Positions 18,054 to 27,686 of a stretch of 64,000 bases of DNA are shown here, one piece after another; within the stretch, counting starts at the first letter, position 1, and every line of letters starts with the position of its first letter. The DNA is from Arsenicicoccus sp. oral taxon 190. GTDB taxonomy: Bacteria; Actinomycetota; Actinomycetes; Actinomycetales; Dermatophilaceae. The DNA lies in contig NZ_CP012070.1 of the NCBI RefSeq assembly GCF_001189535.1, positions 186,001 to 250,000 of the forward strand, given 5' to 3'. A program made the position numbers and the translations under genes. The notes beneath the pieces are model-generated. The model did no database searches, had not been told where the DNA came from, and saw only the letters and a program-made list of their open reading frames with translations.

Positions 18054-18701
18054 ATGGACGACATCGTCGCGGCCTGCGCCGCCGACCTGCGCGCGCTCTG
18101 CCCGGCCGCCGACGACGCCGCGCTCGAGGCGGCGGCGACCGACCTCGTGCAGCGCTGGCAGCAGCCGCACCGGTCCTACCACTCGCTGCGGCACCTCGCG
18201 GAGGTGCTGGCCGCGCTCGGGCGGCTCTCCGCGGCCGGGGAGATCGACGACCGCGGGCTCCTCGTGTGCCGCGTGGCCGCGTGGTTCCACGACGCGGTGC
18301 ACGACGGCTCGGCGGCGCCCGGCGCCGACGAGGAGGCCAGCGCGGCGCTCGCCATCGACGTCCTTGACCGGCTGGGGGCGGACCTGGCCGTGGTCGAGCG
18401 CGTCGCGTCCCTGGTGAGCGCCACGACCGACCACACCCCCAGCGACGACCCTGCCGTGGCGACCCTGCTCGACGCCGACCTGTGGATCCTCGGGGCACCC
18501 GAGGCGAGGTTCGACGACTACTGCCGGCAGGTGCGCGAGGAGTACTCCACCGTGGCCGACGACGACTACGCCCGCGGTCGCTCGCAGGTGCTGACCGCGC
18601 TGCTGTCCCACGAGACGCTGTACTCCACCGCCACAGCCCGGGGCGCCTGGGAGGCGCAGGCTCGCGTCAACGTCGCCCGGGAGCTCGCCCGGCTGACCTG
18701 A
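18054..18701 (+). CDS. HD-domain metal-dependent phosphohydrolase-like protein
   Basis: A 215-residue, all-helical protein with the HD-fold signature: His in YHSLRHL, the HD pair in AAWFHDAVHD, and a distal Asp in LLDADLWILG. Similar proteins are annotated as predicted metal-dependent HD hydrolases that act on phosphoesters or nucleotides; the substrate is unknown. It is followed by a convergent DUF4031-NUDIX gene, so it may be monocistronic after the helR hairpin. Confidence 0.8.
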   Translation: MDDIVAACAADLRALCPAADDAALEAAATDLVQRWQQPHRSYHSLRHLAEVLAALGRLSAAGEIDDRGLLVCRVAAWFHDAVHDGSAAPGADEEASAALAIDVLDRLGADLAVVERVASLVSATTDHTPSDDPAVATLLDADLWILGAPEARFDDYCRQVREEYSTVADDDYARGRSQVLTALLSHETLYSTATARGAWEAQARVNVARELARLT

Positions 18702-18773
18702 GAGCGAGCGGCCGTATGCCGGTCCACCCCCGCTCCCCCCGGGGGCGCGGCGGGGGTGCCGCCCACCGCCACG

Positions 18774-19547
18774 TCAGCGCTGCTGCAGGAACCAGTCGAG
18801 GATCGGCCACCAGAACTGCGCCGAGCAGCGATCGCGGACCTGGTCGAGCGGCACCCACACCGCGTCGTGGACCTCGGTGCGGTAGGGCGTGAGCGAGGGG
18901 CCGTCCACCTCCAGGTCCGCCGCGTAGATCGCGATGTGGCAGTGCGGCAGGTGCGGCCAGCGCGGGGACGGGCGGGTCTGGGTGATGCGCTCGTAGCCGA
19001 TCGGGCGCAGCAGGGACTCCTCGAGCACCAGGCCGGTCTCCTCGCGCACCTCCCGGACCGCTCCGGCCCGCGTGGTCTCCCCGGGCTCGCGGGCGCCGGC
19101 CGGAGCCTCCCACCCGCCGCGGGCACGGCTGTGCACCATCAGCAGCCGGTCCAGGCGGTCGAAGACGAAGGCCGCCGCGGCGGAGGTCGTGGCCTCTGGC
19201 GGCTCCTGGTCGGAGACGACGACGTCGAGGTGGTGGGGGCCGGCGACGGTCGGCACGACGTCGGCGAAGCGCCCCATCGGGCGCTCCCCCTTGCGCTTGC
19301 GGAATCTCAGGCCGCTCGCGTGCAGCATGGCGAGCAGCTCACGACCCTCGACCAGCGTGGCGCCCGCGGCCACGACCTCGGCATGCCGCTCCTGGGGCAC
19401 GTCGTAGTGGTCCCCGTCGTAGGCGCGCGGGTGCAGCCCCACCGCGGCCGCGAACGCGTGCAGCTCGTCGTAGGACTCGTCGGAGATGAGGTGTGCGAAG
19501 TGCCGACCGTGGGCCGGCCACTGCGGACTGTCGATGAAGAGTGTCAC
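18774..19547 (-). CDS. DUF4031-NUDIX fusion protein
   Basis: A 257-residue two-domain protein. Residues 1-90 match DUF4031 (FIDSPQWPAHGRHFAHLISD, later ERHAEVVAAGA and RFRKRKGERPMGRF). Residues about 110-255 form a NUDIX hydrolase: the box GAREPGETTRAGAVREVREETGLVLEE keeps the Gx5Ex7REUxEExGU pattern. It should cleave a nucleoside-diphosphate-linked metabolite. The GTG start gives the canonical DUF4031 N-terminus; the longer frame adds 39 Cys/Ala-rich residues with no family look. DUF4031 and NUDIX are usually separate proteins. Confidence 0.8.
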   Translation of the reverse strand: MTLFIDSPQWPAHGRHFAHLISDESYDELHAFAAAVGLHPRAYDGDHYDVPQERHAEVVAAGATLVEGRELLAMLHASGLRFRKRKGERPMGRFADVVPTVAGPHHLDVVVSDQEPPEATTSAAAAFVFDRLDRLLMVHSRARGGWEAPAGAREPGETTRAGAVREVREETGLVLEESLLRPIGYERITQTRPSPRWPHLPHCHIAIYAADLEVDGPSLTPYRTEVHDAVWVPLDQVRDRCSAQFWWPILDWFLQQR

Positions 19548-19678
19548 GGCGTCACTGTCCCCACACAGGCAGGTTAACCGAGCGGCCCTGTGGATGACCT
19601 CGCACGCGGCCCCCGCGGCCGGGGCACAGTGGTCGCACGCCGCTCCGGCCGACCCACCCACCACACGAAGGACACGTC

Positions 19679-19969
19679 ATGAGTGCAGTCTTCTCCGTCG
19701 ACACCGAGCGCATCTCGGCCGCCTCCGCGGACATCGGCCACATCTCCGCCGAGATCGAGACCCAGGTCGCCGCCATGATGGGCCGCCTCACGGCGCTGCA
19801 GGACGCCTGGCAGGGCAGCGCGTCGGCCGGCTTCCAGGGCGTGATGAGCCAGTGGCGCGGCACGCAGTCCCAGGTCCGCGAGTCGCTGGAGTCCGTCAAC
19901 CGGCTGCTCCAGCAGGCCGGTGTGCAGTATGCCGACACCGAGCAGGCCAACACGGCGATGTTCCGCTGA
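19679..19969 (+). CDS. WXG100-family (ESAT-6-like) protein
   Basis: A 96-residue helical hairpin protein with the WXG turn (LQDAWQGSAS) near the middle and Leu/Ile/Val heptads on both sides. That length and motif define the WXG100 family of type VII secretion substrates. A secretion tail YxxxD/E may be present as YADTE at about residues 83-87. No EccC ATPase, EccB/D/E or partner WXG gene is in the window, so it is an orphan here. An ATG preceded by GAAGGACACGTC is the start. Confidence 0.85.
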   Translation: MSAVFSVDTERISAASADIGHISAEIETQVAAMMGRLTALQDAWQGSASAGFQGVMSQWRGTQSQVRESLESVNRLLQQAGVQYADTEQANTAMFR

Positions 19970-20114
19970 GGCCCCCCGACTCCCGCGCCGCCACCGGGCT
20001 CCGGCGGCACGGGTCGCGGCGCCGTGGGCGGGGGATCCCCCAGCCCGGCCACGGTCACCGCAGGGAGGAGGGCGGGCAGGTTGACCAGTCGTCGGCCTGC
20101 CCGCCCGACCCCCC

Positions 20115-21038
20115 TCACAGCCCGGCGGGCTCGGCCGGCGGGTGCGCCCGGTCGGGGACGTCCTCGCGGGGGCCCCGCCGCGGGCCGATGACGCCGAGGG
20201 CCAGCAGCACCCCCACGATGATCACGACGGCGCCGACCGCGCTCGCGGCGGTCGGCTTCTCGCCGTTGTAGAAGAAGGCGGCCGCCGTCCCGATGACCGG
20301 GACCAGCATCGACCACGGCGCCACCGTGGAGGCCGCGTGGCGGGACAGCAGGAGGTTCCACAGCCCGTAGCCCGCCATCGACGCCAGGTAGGCCACGAAC
20401 GCCAGCCCCAGCAGCGACAGCACGGTCACGTGCGCCAGCGCGTGCCGATCCCGGTCCCAGCCCTCCACGAGCAGCGACAGGGCCAGCAGCGGCAGCGGCG
20501 CCACGAGGGCCGACCAGACCACCAGCGAGAAGCCCGATCGCGGCGGCCGGCGCCGCGTCAGCACGTTGCCCACACCCCACGAGGCCGCGGCCGCGACCGT
20601 CCCGACGAACGGCAGCAGGGGTGCCGCCGCCACGAAGCGCCAGCCCACGAAGGCCATACCGAGCACCCCCAGCGCGATGCCGGCGAGCTGCCACCGCGTC
20701 GGGATCTCGTGCAGCAGCACGGCCGCGATCGCCACCGTGAAGACCGACTGCACCTGCAGCACCAACGACGCCAGACCCGCCGGCATCCCGTAGGTCATGG
20801 ACGTGTAGAGCAGCGCGAACTGCCCCACCGACATCGTCAGGCCGCACGCCACCACCGTCTTCCAGCCGTTGCCGGGCGGGCGCACGAAGAGCACCGCCGG
20901 GAAGGCCACCAGCGTGAACCGCAGCGCCGCGAAGAGCAGCGGCGGGATGACCTCCATGCCATACTTCGCCGCCACGAAGTTCACGCCCCAGATGAGGATC
21001 ACCACGCTCGCTAGGAACACGTCCTTGCGCGGCATCAT
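20115..21038 (-). CDS. EamA/DMT-family transporter
   Basis: A protein of about 307 residues with ten hydrophobic segments in two five-helix EamA repeats (first with ILIWGVNFVAAKYGM, second beginning near VGTVAAAASWGVGNVL). This is the drug/metabolite transporter family, typically exporting amino acids or other small metabolites. Start is at MMPRKD, with AGGAGACC seven bases upstream; further upstream codons in this frame are low-complexity. The promoter side faces an IS481-like element whose left end lies about 130 bases away. Confidence 0.85.
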   Translation of the reverse strand: MMPRKDVFLASVVILIWGVNFVAAKYGMEVIPPLLFAALRFTLVAFPAVLFVRPPGNGWKTVVACGLTMSVGQFALLYTSMTYGMPAGLASLVLQVQSVFTVAIAAVLLHEIPTRWQLAGIALGVLGMAFVGWRFVAAAPLLPFVGTVAAAASWGVGNVLTRRRPPRSGFSLVVWSALVAPLPLLALSLLVEGWDRDRHALAHVTVLSLLGLAFVAYLASMAGYGLWNLLLSRHAASTVAPWSMLVPVIGTAAAFFYNGEKPTAASAVGAVVIIVGVLLALGVIGPRRGPREDVPDRAHPPAEPAGL

Positions 21039-21166
21039 CAATGGTCTCCTCGGTCGGTCGTGATCAGCGGTGCAGTGTGGTCCGGCCATTGTGCCGGACG
21101 CAGCCCTCACACCGCGATCGTGGACCCCTCCCCCGCGATCGTGGACCTTTTGGGCCCCGTGCCGAC

Positions 21167-22358
21167 TGTGAAGTCCGGACACATGTGAGACCGGGATGTC
21201 CGGAGAGATCTGAGACTGCTGTTCTAGGCGTGTGGGGCGTGCTTGCCCGGTCGCGCCGTCCTGGGTCCAGTCCCAAGCAGGTGCCCGACTTCGTGGCCGG
21301 GCGGATCGTGGCGCTGCGCGCCGGGGCCGAGTTGGACGAGGGCGCGGACTTCATCCGGGCGGTGCTGATCGCCGAGGCCGAGCGCGACCAGTGGGCGAGC
21401 AAGGGGCTCGTCGTGCCGGCCCGCTCGACGATCAACCAGGTCCTCAAACGGGCGGGGATGCTGCGTACCAATCCCAAGAAGCGACCTCGGTCGTCCTATC
21501 GACGGTTCGCCTACGCCCGCCCGCGGGACTGCTACCAGATCGACGGCACCAACCTGACCGGGCTCGGGTTCGGCACCGGCACGGTGTGCATCATCGAGGT
21601 CCTCGACGACGCCACCCGCACCCTGGTCGCCGCGCACGTGTGCGCCGCCGAGACCAGTGTTGACGCGCGGGCCGCGCTGACCAGGGCCATCGCGGCCTTC
21701 GGCGCGCCCGGGATCGTCTTGTCCGACAACGGGGCCGCGTTCGCCAGACACTCCCGCGCCGGGGCCACCCCGGCGCCGACCAAGTTCTTCGAGCTGGTCG
21801 ACCGGCACGGGACACGACTGATCCACTCCAGCCCGTACCACCCGCAGACCTGCGGCAAGTGCGAGCGGCACCACCAGACCAGCAAGCAGTGGCTGACTCG
21901 CCGTGTGCGTGAGCTCACCGCCGCGGGTCATCCACCGACCTGCATCGCCGACGTCCAGGCCCTCGTGGACCAGTACCAGGAGTACTACAACCAGCGCCGC
22001 TGGCACTCTGCCTTGAACAGCACACCCGCCCAGGCGTGGGCCGAGGCCGCCGCGCGCGGCGATCTCGGCGGCCCGACCCGCCTGCCTGCCCAACGAGACG
22101 CTGACATCCGCGCAGCGAAGGTCAGCACCGAGGGCCGCGTCCGTTTCGGCAGGCTGCGGTTCAGCGTCGGACGATCCCGAGCCGGCAGCACCGTCACGAT
22201 CCTTGTCGACGGCAACCACGCCAATGTCCACGATCACGAGGGCACTTGGATCGGGCACCTCACCATCGACTGGGACACCACCGACCAAGGACGAATCGCG
22301 GCCTAACCTGTCTCACATCTATCCGGACACCACGTCTCACATGTATCCGGACAGCACA
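21167..22358 (+). mobile_element. IS481-like insertion sequence, 1192 bp, with 13-bp flanking repeats
   Basis: Left end TGTGAAGTCCGGACACATG and right end (reverse complement) TGTGCTGTCCGGATACATG are imperfect terminal inverted repeats that continue for about 48 bases. Each end holds two tandem copies of a GTCCGGA(T/C)AnATGTGAGAC-like word. The element is flanked by GCCCCGTGCCGAC at 21154-21166 and 22359-22371, a perfect 13-base direct repeat that reads as a target-site duplication. One transposase reading frame lies inside, apparently missing its N-terminus. Confidence 0.8.
21230..22306 (+). pseudogene. IS481-family transposase lacking N-terminal HTH
   Basis: About 358 residues starting at a GTG. 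The DDE integrase core is intact: Asp in CYQIDGTN, Asp in IVLSDNGAAF, and Glu in CGKCERHHQTSKQW, followed by YYNQRRWHSALNSTPAQAW. The second helix-turn-helix (SRRPGSSPKQVP to RSTINQVLKRAGML) is present. The usual first 45-60 residues with the leading HTH are missing: the frame goes from the inverted repeat almost directly into the linker. This suggests an internal deletion and probable loss of activity, but a compact active variant cannot be excluded. Confidence 0.6.
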
Positions 22359-22707
22359 GCCCCGTGCCGACCACAACCGACCACGATCGCGGACCCCCTC
22401 CCCAGATCGTGGACCTCCTCCCCCGATCGTGGACCCTTTGAGCCGTATGGCGACCAAGACCGACCACGATCGCGGGGCGGGGGGCCGGGGGCGGGGGGAG
22501 GACCCGGCGGGAGGACGACGAAAGGGTGGGAGCCCTGGGCGATCGTCTCGCCCAGGGCTCCCACCCTTGGTGCTTGCTTCATGCGTCAGTCAGAAGCCTC
22601 GCTCCGGACGCTTCGTCAGGAGACTGTGCCCTCTGGGGCTTCTTCCTCGCACTCCGGCTCGGCCATGTCCCTCGTTCCTCGGGACCAGCCCTCACCTACG
22701 CGCTTCG
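22307..22707. other. Intergenic stretch: IS end, repeat cluster, groEL terminator
   Basis: Contains the right terminal repeat of the IS element, the 13-bp flanking repeat, a cluster of GATCGTGGACC words and the large groEL hairpin at 22522-22568. Between the hairpin and the groEL stop are two copies of CGCTTCGTCAG (near 22610 and 22700). No coding potential was recognised. Confidence 0.7.
22522..22568. terminator. Perfect 21-bp stem terminator downstream of groEL
   Basis: 22522-22542 and 22548-22568 are perfect reverse complements (core GGGAGCCCTGGGCGA) around a 5-base loop TCGTC. On the reverse strand it lies about 140 bases beyond the groEL stop, so it ends that transcript. It would also stop transcription coming from the IS element. 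Confidence 0.8.
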
Positions 22708-24333
<1,626 letters not shown>

Positions 24334-24451
24334 TCGGGGGGTTCCTCCCACGCGAAACGGATGTGTCGGCCGCATGACGCCCGCGACGGACGACCCACCC
24401 CGGCGAGGTTCAGGTCACCTCGCGGCGCGGGCCTCGGCACACGGCCAGGAC

Positions 24452-24478
24452 TTATCACTCTCGATACGAGAGTGCTAA
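24452..24478. promoter_or_regulatory. CIRCE operator 1 (HrcA site) of groEL
   Basis: TTATCACTC, nine bases, GAGTGCTAA: one mismatch from the CIRCE consensus TTAGCACTC-N9-GAGTGCTAA. HrcA repressor binds such sites and releases them on heat shock. It lies about 120 bases upstream of the groEL start codon. Confidence 0.9.
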
Positions 24479-24486
24479 GTACATGA

Positions 24487-24513
24487 TTAGCACTCGGCAC
24501 ACCCGAGTGCAAA
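24487..24513. promoter_or_regulatory. CIRCE operator 2 (HrcA site) of groEL
   Basis: TTAGCACTC, nine bases, GAGTGCAAA: the left arm is perfect and the right arm differs at one base. It lies only 8 bases from the first operator, so two HrcA dimers could sit side by side over the promoter. Confidence 0.85.
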
Positions 24514-24539
24514 TGGCGACGGTGCCGTATGCCGGGCGC

Positions 24540-25010
24540 CTCCGGCGCCCATGAAGGATCCCCACGACGCGAGCTCGCGCAGGCCCTCGAGGCGTTCGAC
24601 CGCCTGCTGGGCGGGCATACCAGAAGCCCTGCGCAAGGGGCACCCCGAGGCGTTCGACCCAGGCGGCCTCGGCGAGCTCCAGGTGCACGTCGGTCGGCCG
24701 CAGCCCGCCTCGCCGCAGCATCTCCTTGAGCCGAGGCGCCACGTCATCGACGTCCAGCAGCGCGGTCGGGAGGTTGACCGAGACGGGGATCCCGCCCGGC
24801 CCGAGCCGCCGCAGCGAGGTCACGGTGCCGGACAGGACCCACTCCGTCAGTCGCGTCACGTTCTGCGGGTCCTGGACGAGGCTGCGGAAGTACTCCTCCT
24901 GCTGACGGCTCTCGGCCATCGCCTCGCGGAGCCTTCGACGAGCGGGCGCCGACGCGTCCGCTGCATCAAGTATGACGAGCGTGACTCTCCGCGTCTGAAG
25001 AAACCGTGTC
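24540..25010 (-). pseudogene. Collapsed PAS-EAL signalling gene remnant
   Basis: Reading on the reverse strand from about 25010, one frame gives TRFLQTRRVTLVILDAADA, then ARRRLREAMAESRQQEEYF and RSLVQD, a linker and the start of a PAS domain. It then passes directly into EAL-domain pieces: TRLTEWVLSG, GGIPVSVNLPTALLDVDD and LRPTDVHLELAE. It next jumps to VERLGVPLAQGFWYARP, the end of an EAL domain. After that the rest (AQQAVERLEGLRELASWG) is in another frame. At least two internal deletions and one frameshift have removed any GGDEF and the EAL catalytic core. It cannot make or break c-di-GMP. Confidence 0.65.
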
Positions 25011-25063
25011 CGTGACGCCGATCGACCCAGCGTGACCTGCGTCGGCGGGCCGCTCGGGTCCTG

Positions 25064-25513
25064 TCAGGCCGGTTCCCCGGAGGCCGCGGCCCTCAGCTCG
25101 CCGTCGGCCTCGCTGCTCACGGGGTCGTCCAGGTCGTCGACGTAGACCACGACCAGGTCCCGCGCGGGGTTGGACTCGATCTCGCCCAGCAGCCACCGCC
25201 ACGCCACGAGGTTGGGGTGGTCGACCAAGGTGCAGGCCTCGGCCGGCGACAGGTCGTCGACGGCCCGGCGCAGCACCTCCGCCGACACCGGCAGCGTCTC
25301 GGTCGTCCGGCTGTGCCGCACCAGCCGGCCGAGCACCACCGCGGGCAGGTAGCCCGCGCCGCGGTTGACGCACGGGAACTCCCACTCCGGCTCCGACGAG
25401 GCCGCGCTGATCCCCACCGCCCACAGGGCCGGCCGACGCCACCCGGGCACGGTGGCCTCGGTGGCGTCGCGCATGGCGGCGAGCTTGTCCGGCGTGTCCC
25501 ACTGCTCCGTCAT
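25064..25513 (-). CDS. Hypothetical protein (149 residues)
   Basis: A soluble 149-residue protein of unknown family, mixed alpha/beta and rich in Asp/Glu toward the end (VVVYVDDLDDPVSSEADGEL). Motifs such as VNRGAGYLPAVVLGRLV and DHPNLVAWRWLLGEI do not match a domain I know. The ATG is preceded by GGGAGAG, which partly lies in the flank of a 354-bp repeat. That suggests this gene originally followed the P1 peptidase gene directly, before the island separated them. Confidence 0.65.
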   Translation of the reverse strand: MTEQWDTPDKLAAMRDATEATVPGWRRPALWAVGISAASSEPEWEFPCVNRGAGYLPAVVLGRLVRHSRTTETLPVSAEVLRRAVDDLSPAEACTLVDHPNLVAWRWLLGEIESNPARDLVVVYVDDLDDPVSSEADGELRAAASGEPA

Positions 25514-25524
25514 ACGACCACTCT

Positions 25525-25878
25525 CCCAGACTCGGGCGGCCGGGCCGGTCAGTCCCTCGATCGGTCAGCCGTATGCCGAGGGGAAGGCTGCGCGGTAGGA
25601 GCGCCAGGCCGCGCCGCCGTCGGCCCTGCGGTCGACCGAGTCGGCCGCGAGCACCGCGTGCATCACGGCGCGCGTCACACAATCCGCTCCCGCCTCCTGG
25701 ACCAGGGCCAGCTCCGGCAGGGAGAGCTCGCGCTCGTGCCCGCCCGAAGCGAGAGCGAAGAGGGTGTCCCCGTCGAAGTAGGTATGCACCGGCTTGAGCG
25801 CCCGCGCCAGCCCGTCGTGCGCCACGCCCGCCATCTTGTGGCACTGCGCCTTGCTGAGCCGCGCGTCCGTGGCCACCA
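25525..25878. repeat. Left copy of a 354-bp direct repeat (island boundary)
   Basis: Matches 32802-33155 with about five internal mismatches by eye (about 98-99% identity). It contains the last 312 bases of the P1 peptidase gene plus about 40 bases of 3' flank. The match stops where a transposase remnant begins. Together the copies bracket a block of catabolic genes. Confidence 0.9.
25565..25878 (-). pseudogene. Truncated 3' end of P1-family peptidase gene
   Basis: Encodes the final 103 residues of the peptidase that is intact at 32842-33903 (VATDARLSKAQCHKMAGV through FPSAYG). The 5' two thirds and the start are missing; the frame runs instead into the antisense of a transposase fragment. 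It is a by-product of the event that placed the island here. Confidence 0.9.
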
Positions 25879-26130
25879 CACGCCCAAGCACAACGGCAAG
25901 GTCGAGCGCTCCCAAGGCCTCATGGACACCGAGGTGCTCTACGCACGCCCCTGGACCAGCGAGGCCCAACGACGGACCAGCATCGGCACCTGGGTCAACC
26001 ACGACAACTACCATCGACCCCACACCGCCGCCGGCGGCCAACCCCAGCCTCACGCCTCAAAACCAGCGTCAACAACGTCCTGCCGAGTTACACCGAACGG
26101 CGCCATGAGGAAGCCGACCGAGGCAAATAA
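25877..26130 (+). pseudogene. IS481-like transposase C-terminal remnant, frameshifted
   Basis: The forward frame reads PKHNGKVERSQGLMDTEVLY, ARPWTSEAQRR, and NHDNYHRPHTAAGGQP, the end of an IS481-type integrase core with the catalytic Glu in GKVER. Near 26040 the match moves to another frame, giving PASRLKTSVNNVLPSYTER and a TAA at 26128-26130. Only about 85 residues survive. It abuts the truncated peptidase copy exactly at the island edge, pointing to IS-linked rearrangement. Confidence 0.75.
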
Positions 26131-26140
26131 CCGTTGATCG

Positions 26141-26866
26141 TTAATCAACCGCGAGGCTCTGAAAATATTTGATCGCCTGCCGCATATGGTTGTCCATTGC
26201 GTGGCGACCGGCAACAGGGTCCTGCGCCCGCATGGCGTCCAAGATAGGGCGGTGGACTTCGAGAGACTCCGTGAGTGTGATCTGCCCCAGGACCTTCTGC
26301 GTCCAGACCGTCATCAGGCCCCCGATGCTCCGCAGGATGCCGGCGAGCACCTCACTATCAGCTCCACCAGCGATGGCGAGGTGAAAGTCGAGGTCGCCGC
26401 GCACATACGTCGGGATGTCCTCATGTTCAGCGGCGTGACTCATGACGTCGAACGCCTGCTGGATGGCGTCCATCTCTGCGGGGGTCCGCCGGATGGCCGC
26501 CAGGCCCGCCAGCGACACCTCGACGTACTGACGGGCCTCTGCCATGGACTCCAGCGAGCGGTCGCCCAGCACGATGCCCCACTCCACCATGTGCGGGATG
26601 AGATCGGAGGTGGTGCGTCGTAGGTAGGTCCCGTCCCCTTGGCGTACCTCGACGATCCCGAGCACCGCCAGCGCTTTAAGGGCTTCTCGCATGGTGGAGC
26701 GCCCGACGTTCAGCGCCTCGGCCAGGCTTCGCTCGCCGGGCAAGCGGTCGCCGGGCGAATAGTCGCCAGACGTGAAGAGCCCGATGAGTGCTTGAGCCAG
26801 TTCGATGCTCGTGCCGGGGGAACGGTGCATGGGCGCGATATCGACCACCCGGGGAGCGGCGTTCAT
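26141..26866 (-). CDS. GntR/FadR-family transcriptional regulator
   Basis: A 241-residue regulator. The N-terminal winged helix (about 15-80) has SPGDRLPGERSLAEALNVGRSTMREALKAL and VRQGDGTYL, classic GntR. The C-terminal FCD domain (about 95-230) is helical with Asp/His ligands (DLDFHLAIA, HRPILDAM, HMRQAI) able to bind a metal or acid ligand. It is the last gene of a five-gene operon and probably represses both that operon and the divergent kinase gene through the palindromes near 31080-31145. Start at MNAAPRVVD. Confidence 0.88.
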   Translation of the reverse strand: MNAAPRVVDIAPMHRSPGTSIELAQALIGLFTSGDYSPGDRLPGERSLAEALNVGRSTMREALKALAVLGIVEVRQGDGTYLRRTTSDLIPHMVEWGIVLGDRSLESMAEARQYVEVSLAGLAAIRRTPAEMDAIQQAFDVMSHAAEHEDIPTYVRGDLDFHLAIAGGADSEVLAGILRSIGGLMTVWTQKVLGQITLTESLEVHRPILDAMRAQDPVAGRHAMDNHMRQAIKYFQSLAVD

Positions 26867-26900
26867 CAGCGTGGACTCCTTGTTCGTCTTCTGCGAGCCT

Positions 26901-27686
26901 TCAGTATCCCCCACTTTGCGAGACGGGGATCGTGTTCCGGACCTGCGCGAGGCGCTGAGAGGCGGACGCTCGAAGGAGCGACATGTCATTCCCCGGGGTG
27001 ACGAGATCGAAGCCCTGCCGAGCGAACTCGGCAGCCTCTTCTCCATCCGCGCAGAACAGCCCCGCCTTGAGCCCCCTAGCGTGAGCCCGGGCACAGACGT
27101 CCAGAGCAATGCGACGTACCGCATCACCGGCGCGGCCCCCGGCCGGCTCTCCCAGGCTCAGGGCCAGGTCGTTGGGGCCCACGTAGACACCGTAGGCCCC
27201 GGATGTGTCGAGAATGGCGTCGAGGTTCTCCAAGGCAGCGGCCGACTCGATCATCAGCCACATCGTCACCTGCTCGTGCGAGCGGGAGGGGTAGTCGGTG
27301 CCGCCGAAGAGGAGACCGCGCCCTGGCCCGAAGGACCGAGTGCCCTTGGGCGGGTAGAACGCTGCATCACAGACCGCTCGGGCGATCTGCGGGGTGTCCA
27401 CCCCGGGAACGATGAGGCCGTAGGCCCCGGCGTCGAGACACCATCCGATCTCGTCCGGATCCGGCGCGCTGGGGCGGACCATGGGGACGGCCGGCGTTCC
27501 GCTGAGTGCGGCCAGCATGGCCACGAGCTCGCCCCGCCCGAACAGCCCGTGCTGGGCGTCCACCGTCACGCTGTCGAAACCGACGTGCCCCAGAACCTCT
27601 GCGGCGTAGATGCCCGATCCCGAGATCCACCCGTTAACCGCCGTACCACCGTCATCCAGAAGCGTCCGCAGCGTATTGGTCCGCAT
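26901..27686 (-). CDS. HpcH/HpaI-type aldolase
   Basis: A 261-residue TIM-barrel protein of the HpcH/HpaI aldolase/citrate-lyase family. Motifs: VDAQHGLF (catalytic His region), MVRPSAPDPDEIGWCLDAGAYGLIVP, the metal-binding Glu in WLMIESAAALENL and the Asp in VGPNDLALSLG. Such class II aldolases cleave 2-oxo-4-hydroxy acids (for example keto-deoxy-glucarate or hydroxy-oxo-heptanedioate) to pyruvate plus an aldehyde. Its ATG overlaps the cupin gene's stop by one base (TGATG), so it is translationally coupled. Confidence 0.88.
   Translation of the reverse strand: MRTNTLRTLLDDGGTAVNGWISGSGIYAAEVLGHVGFDSVTVDAQHGLFGRGELVAMLAALSGTPAVPMVRPSAPDPDEIGWCLDAGAYGLIVPGVDTPQIARAVCDAAFYPPKGTRSFGPGRGLLFGGTDYPSRSHEQVTMWLMIESAAALENLDAILDTSGAYGVYVGPNDLALSLGEPAGGRAGDAVRRIALDVCARAHARGLKAGLFCADGEEAAEFARQGFDLVTPGNDMSLLRASASQRLAQVRNTIPVSQSGGY

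Larger units (their letters stand above)
21112..22475. repeat. GATCGTGGACC repeat cluster split by an IS element
   Basis: CCGCGATCGTGGACC occurs at 21112-21126 and 21133-21147. Beyond the IS element, near-copies occur at 22404-22414 and 22424-22434 and in inverted form (CCACGATCGCGG) at 22381-22392 and 22464-22475, spaced by CCCTCCCC-like runs. The cluster existed before the insertion, because the 13-bp duplication lies within it. Confidence 0.65.

Noticed and set aside
25217..25876. Forward frame continuing upstream of the transposase remnant
   Set aside because: The part before 25877 is antisense to the hypothetical gene and truncated peptidase; only the residues after that point resemble a transposase.
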